From contig CAMJHF010000008.1 of NCBI GenBank assembly GCA_946405435.1, positions 1 through 64,000 on the forward strand: a stretch of 64,000 bases of DNA. The letters run 5' to 3'. This stretch comes from an uncultured Bacteroidales bacterium (lineage in GTDB: Bacteria > Bacteroidota > Bacteroidia > Bacteroidales > UBA932). The translations under genes were made by a program, and so were the position numbers. Shown here piece after piece: positions 61,389-64,000 of this stretch. Each line of letters opens with the position of its first letter. Position 1 is the stretch's first letter. The notes beneath the pieces are model-generated. The model had not been told where the DNA came from and made no database searches. It saw only the letters and a list, made by a program, of their open reading frames with translations.

Positions 61389-61955
61389 TTAGACTCTCTG
61401 GCCGTAGGAACGGTCGGTGGTGTTGACAGTGATTTTCTCTCCGGCTTCAATGAACAGGGGCACCATGATCTTGGCGCCTGTCTCCAGGGTGACTTCCTTC
61501 TGGGCGTTGGAAGAGGCGGTGTTGCCCTTGACTGCGGGCTCGCTGTAGGTGACTTCCAGGGTTACGTAGGTAGGGAGTTCGCAGGTGAGGCACCTTTCGT
61601 CCTCTCCGGTGACGAACATCATCTCAACATGCTGGCCCTCTTTCATGAGGTCGGCGTTCTCGACTACGTCGTGGGGAAGGGTTATCTGCTCGTAGGTCTC
61701 TTCGTGCATGAAATTGAAAGACTCGCCGTCGTCGTAGAGGAACTGATAGGGGCGGCGCTCCACCTCGATGGTCTCGATTTTGGCGCCTGCGGTGAATGTG
61801 TTTTCAAGGATGCGTCCGTTTTCGAGGTTGCGGAGTTTGGTCTTCACGAAAGCGGGGCCCTTGCCGGGCTTGACGTGCTGGAACCAAACAATCATACAAG
61901 GTTTGTCGTTGAATTTGAGGTAAAGACCGTTTTTGAAATCTGCTGTTGTTGCCAT
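61389..61955 (-). CDS. efp: Elongation factor P
   Basis: The 188-residue protein has the three beta-domains of EF-P. The modification loop HVKPGKGPAF lies at 27-36 with Lys32 at the tip, and the C-terminal signature ends GEKITVNTTDRSYGQRV. It relieves ribosome stalling at proline runs. The window holds no EpmA/EarP-type modification gene. It has its own promoter (62026-62057) overlapping the end of ispH. Confidence 0.97.
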   Translation of the reverse strand: MATTADFKNGLYLKFNDKPCMIVWFQHVKPGKGPAFVKTKLRNLENGRILENTFTAGAKIETIEVERRPYQFLYDDGESFNFMHEETYEQITLPHDVVENADLMKEGQHVEMMFVTGEDERCLTCELPTYVTLEVTYSEPAVKGNTASSNAQKEVTLETGAKIMVPLFIEAGEKITVNTTDRSYGQRV

Positions 61956-61993
61956 ATAAGTGAAATTTTAGAGTTATCGTCCTGCGGCCGGTG

Positions 61994-62009
61994 GCTCTTT
62001 TGCAAGAGC
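61994..62009 (-). other. Hairpin in the efp leader
   Basis: A perfect 6-base stem (GCTCTT/AAGAGC) with a 4-base loop lies in the 5' leader, about 40 bases before the efp ATG. It is not followed by a U run. It may be a leftover terminator or a translational control element; function unknown. Confidence 0.3.
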
Positions 62010-62025
62010 GGTCGCTGATATCCTG

Positions 62026-62057
62026 CGAATATAGTTATAAAGCGGAATTATTGCAAA
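62026..62057 (-). promoter_or_regulatory. Promoter of efp
   Basis: On the minus strand TTTG (62057-62054), a 20-base spacer and TATATTCG (62033-62026) fit the Bacteroidota pattern with one mismatch, like the metallopeptidase promoter. It overlaps the ispH stop region and would start transcripts near 62019. Confidence 0.55.
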
Positions 62058-62910
62058 TTTTTATTTCTTCCGCCACCTTGTCCAGCAGCCATTTGGGCGT
62101 GGATGTGGCCCCGCACACGCCAGCGGCAGCGGCGGAGTCGAACCACTGCGGGTCGAGTTCCTGCGGACTGCTGATGAAGTAGGTGCGCGGATTCACGCTG
62201 CGGCACCACTGGTAGAGAACCTTCCCGTTCGAGCTGTCCCTGCCGGCTACGAACACCACTACGTCGTGCGCGGCAGCGAATTCCTTGAGTTCGCGATGGC
62301 GCGAGGCCACCTGGGCGCATATGCTTTCGTGGACCGTGAGCCGTTCGCCTGCAAAAGACCTGAGCTGAACTATGATTTCGGAGTAGGCCTCCGGGCTCAT
62401 GGTGGTCTGCGAGAAAAGCTCGACAGGGCCGCTCTGGCTAATGAGCCCGCCGTTCAGCATGTCCCTCAGGTTTGCGGTATTCTCCACCACGAGGGCCCTG
62501 CCGCCGGTTCGTCCCACCAGGCCGAGCACCTCGGGATGGCCCTTCTTCCCGAAAATCAGCACCTGGGCGCGCTCGGATGCCTTCTGGACGCTTGCTTGCA
62601 GGCGGAGCACGACGGGGCATGTGCAGTCGACGGTGTTGAGACCCAGTTCATCCAGGCGGACGTAGGTCGAAGGGGGCTCTCCATGGGCGCGGATGAGCAC
62701 CGAATCTCCTTTGTCGAGGGTGTCGAGGGTATCGGGTCCCACCCTTCCGAGCCCGCATGCCTCCAGGCGGCTCAGTTCCGCCTCATTGTGTACGATAGCA
62801 CCGAGAGAATACAGGCGGGCGCCTTCCGCAAGATACTTTTCAGCTGTTGAAATGGCCCGTATCACCCCTCCGCAGAATCCGGAATGGGGATCGATGTCAA
62901 CCTTTGTCAT
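62035..62910 (-). CDS. ispH: 4-hydroxy-3-methylbut-2-enyl diphosphate reductase
   Basis: The true start is the ATG at 62910 (MTKVDIDPHSGFCGGV), giving 291 residues. The three cluster ligands are present: Cys13 (FCGGV), Cys98 (DCTCPVV) and Cys198 (SICAQ). The substrate-binding His sits in IVHN, RAHGEPP and KGHPE. IspH makes IPP and DMAPP in the last step of the non-mevalonate pathway. It overlaps cmk by 4 bases (ATGA). This cmk-ispH order is common in Bacteroidota. Confidence 0.96.
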   Translation of the reverse strand: MTKVDIDPHSGFCGGVIRAISTAEKYLAEGARLYSLGAIVHNEAELSRLEACGLGRVGPDTLDTLDKGDSVLIRAHGEPPSTYVRLDELGLNTVDCTCPVVLRLQASVQKASERAQVLIFGKKGHPEVLGLVGRTGGRALVVENTANLRDMLNGGLISQSGPVELFSQTTMSPEAYSEIIVQLRSFAGERLTVHESICAQVASRHRELKEFAAAHDVVVFVAGRDSSNGKVLYQWCRSVNPRTYFISSPQELDPQWFDSAAAAGVCGATSTPKWLLDKVAEEIKICNNSAL

Positions 62911-63590
62911 AGGATGCCGAACTTGCCCTGAATGAGGCCCTGGACCCATGAGAGTTCTTCTTCGAAGGTCATGTCGGAGTTGTCCAGCTCGAAGGCGTCT
63001 TCCGCCCTGCGCAGGGGGTTGGTTTCCCGGTGGGAGTCGATGTAGTCGCGCTCGCGCAGGTTCTTTACGACCTCTTCCAGCAGGGGAGTCTCGCCTTTGG
63101 CTACCATCTCGTCGTAGCGTCGCTGGGCACGCACCTGCTCGCTTGCGGTCATGAATATCTTGAGCTGGGCGTCGGGGAATACGGCCGTGCCGATGTCGCG
63201 GCCGTCCATGACCACGCGGCCCTGCCTGCCGAAGGCGCGGAGCATTCGGTCCACCCATTCCCGCACATAAGGCACTGCAGCTATGGGACTTACCTGTGAA
63301 CTGACCTCGAGCGAACGGATTTGCTGCTCTATGCATCTCGGACCCATGTAGAGTTTGCCCTCGGCCCCGAAGTGCAGGTCGAGCCCTTCCAGGGCCTTCT
63401 TGAGATCGGGATTTATGATGCTGATCCGGCTGATGAGACCTTCTTCCTGCGCAAACAGCGTCACCCCGCGGTACAGGGCGCCGGAATCGAGGTACAGGAA
63501 ATTGAACTTGCGGGCTATTTTTTTTGCCAGCGTACTCTTGCCTGTGGAAGAGTAGCCGTCTATTGCGATAATGATGTCAGGAATCTTCAT
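62907..63590 (-). CDS. cmk: Cytidylate kinase
   Basis: ATG at 63590 (MKIPDIIIAIDGYSSTGKST) yields 227 residues. It carries the P-loop GYSSTGKST, YLDSGALYRGVTL, and the CMP-binding VVMDGRDIGTAVFPDA with the RRYDEM lid. It phosphorylates CMP and dCMP. The longer frame that reaches 63872 runs antisense into the response regulator gene and is not real. The divergent gene starts only 39 bases away. Confidence 0.95.
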   Translation of the reverse strand: MKIPDIIIAIDGYSSTGKSTLAKKIARKFNFLYLDSGALYRGVTLFAQEEGLISRISIINPDLKKALEGLDLHFGAEGKLYMGPRCIEQQIRSLEVSSQVSPIAAVPYVREWVDRMLRAFGRQGRVVMDGRDIGTAVFPDAQLKIFMTASEQVRAQRRYDEMVAKGETPLLEEVVKNLRERDYIDSHRETNPLRRAEDAFELDNSDMTFEEELSWVQGLIQGKFGIL

Positions 63591-63597
63591 GTCAGCA

Positions 63598-63605
63598 CAA
63601 ATGTA
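63598..63605 (-). promoter_or_regulatory. Possible -7 box of the cmk operon
   Basis: TACATTTG on the minus strand matches the Bacteroidota -7 element and sits 8 bases before the cmk ATG, implying a leaderless or near-leaderless transcript. No TTTG lies at the expected upstream distance. On the plus strand GATATTTG (63618-63625) is a partial -7 box for the response regulator. Confidence 0.3.
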
Positions 63606-63629
63606 GAAAAAAATAACGATATTTGCCGT

Positions 63630-64000
63630 ATGAAGATTCTTATTATTGACGACGAGCGCTCGATACGCAACTCCCTTGGGGAAATCCTCTCCGACGAAGG
63701 TTATACAGTGGACACGGCTGAAAATGGTTCCGAAGGCCTGGCAAAGGCTGCCCGGACCCATTACGATCTCATTTTCTGCGATATCAAAATGCCGGGAATG
63801 GACGGGCTTGAGGTACTTGAAAAACTCACCGACGAGGGCAACGAGGGGGCGGTGGTCATGATTTCCGGCCACGGCGACATCGAAACTGCCGTGGAGTGCA
63901 TCAAGAAGGGCGCCTTCGATTTTATCCAGAAGCCGCTTGACCTCAACCGTATCCTCATCACCATCAAGAACGCCACCGACAAGACCAAGCTGGTAAGCCA
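63630..64000 (+). CDS. Response regulator, NtrC-like receiver domain (cut by window edge)
   Basis: The first 123 codons are present. The receiver has acidic Asp7-Asp8, phosphorylation site Asp51 in FCDIKMPGMDG, Ser79 (switch) and Lys101 in FIQKPL. Helix 4 starts HGDIETAVECIKKGAFDF. The ISGHGDIETAV and GAFDFIQKPL motifs are typical of NtrC/AtoC-type sigma-54 regulators, so an AAA+ domain and HTH are expected beyond the edge. No sensor kinase is in the window. Confidence 0.93.
   Translation, partial: MKILIIDDERSIRNSLGEILSDEGYTVDTAENGSEGLAKAARTHYDLIFCDIKMPGMDGLEVLEKLTDEGNEGAVVMISGHGDIETAVECIKKGAFDFIQKPLDLNRILITIKNATDKTKLVS

Noticed and set aside
62911..63336. N-terminal extension of ispH to 433 residues
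   Set aside because: The extra residues are Arg/Gly-rich, overlap cmk in another frame and precede the true IspH opening MTKVDIDPHSGFCGGV.
63591..63872. N-terminal extension of cmk
   Set aside because: It runs antisense through the response regulator receiver. The kinase P-loop starts right after the ATG at 63590.
1..64000. Insertion sequences, CRISPR arrays or prophage
   Set aside because: No transposase, integrase, Cas gene or regularly spaced repeat array is visible. The ParB-like motif at 32.4 kb is not accompanied by ParA or an origin.

Overview
ORGANISM. The gene content and signals suggest a member of the Bacteroidales, of fairly high GC, possibly Rikenellaceae or a Cryptobacteroides-like gut lineage; the family is inference. 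Support comes from a UpxY/NusG-type antiterminator heading a polysaccharide operon, a fimbrillin-like lipoprotein, DUF5683-like and plug-domain proteins, near absence of Shine-Dalgarno sequences, and several TTTG-N19/20-TAnnTTTG promoters of the Bacteroidota type. The flanking housekeeping genes look more GC-rich than the central glycosyltransferase region.

LAYOUT. (1) 1-2330: translation genes on the minus strand (tsf 5' part, rpsB, rpsI, rplM), a tRNA with CAT anticodon on the plus strand and a bidirectional terminator. (2) 2348-6468, minus: an exported barrel-like protein, a winged-helix YcaQ/AlkZ-like protein and a YidE/YbjL/AspT-type transporter. (3) 6539-54354, minus: a very large exopolysaccharide/capsule locus read from right to left. 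It starts with the antiterminator, a short phosphoglycosyl transferase, Wza, Wzc (BY-kinase) and the Wzm/Wzt ABC exporter, and then carries 24 predicted glycosyltransferases. Mixed in are a DegT aminotransferase, an EpsG-type polymerase, a ParB/Srx-like protein, a GNAT protein, an OmpA protein, a radical SAM/SPASM protein, two polysaccharide lyases without signal peptides (PL9 and PL11), an MBOAT/SGNH acylation pair and a UDP-glucuronate decarboxylase. A cassette of PF14907-like nucleotidyltransferase, 58-residue peptide and fimbrillin-like lipoprotein sits at 39.2-41.6 kb. (4) 54557-58240: an M13 metallopeptidase (plus), then a GH3 fragment and a plug-domain fragment that meet head to head at a truncation point near 57950. 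(5) 58248-63590, minus: an esterase, an exported propeller-like protein, a nucleoside hydrolase with an added N-terminal module, efp, ispH and cmk. (6) 63630 to the end, plus: the receiver domain of a response regulator.

HOW THE GENES WORK TOGETHER. The surface-glycan locus is arranged as one transcription unit with many 1-, 4- and 8-base gene overlaps. UpxY would keep RNA polymerase going through internal stops such as the hairpin after the OmpA gene at 23.6 kb. The phosphoglycosyl transferase primes the lipid carrier, the glycosyltransferases build the glycan, Wzm/Wzt and/or EpsG export or polymerise it, and Wzc/Wza handle length and outer-membrane passage. The MBOAT/SGNH pair would add acyl groups. 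UDP-xylose can be made by the decarboxylase, but most precursor pathways and a Wzx flippase are absent from this window. The most unusual parts are the leaderless lyases beside a radical SAM enzyme, the nucleotidyltransferase/peptide/lipoprotein cassette, and a ParB/Srx-like protein among glycosyltransferases.
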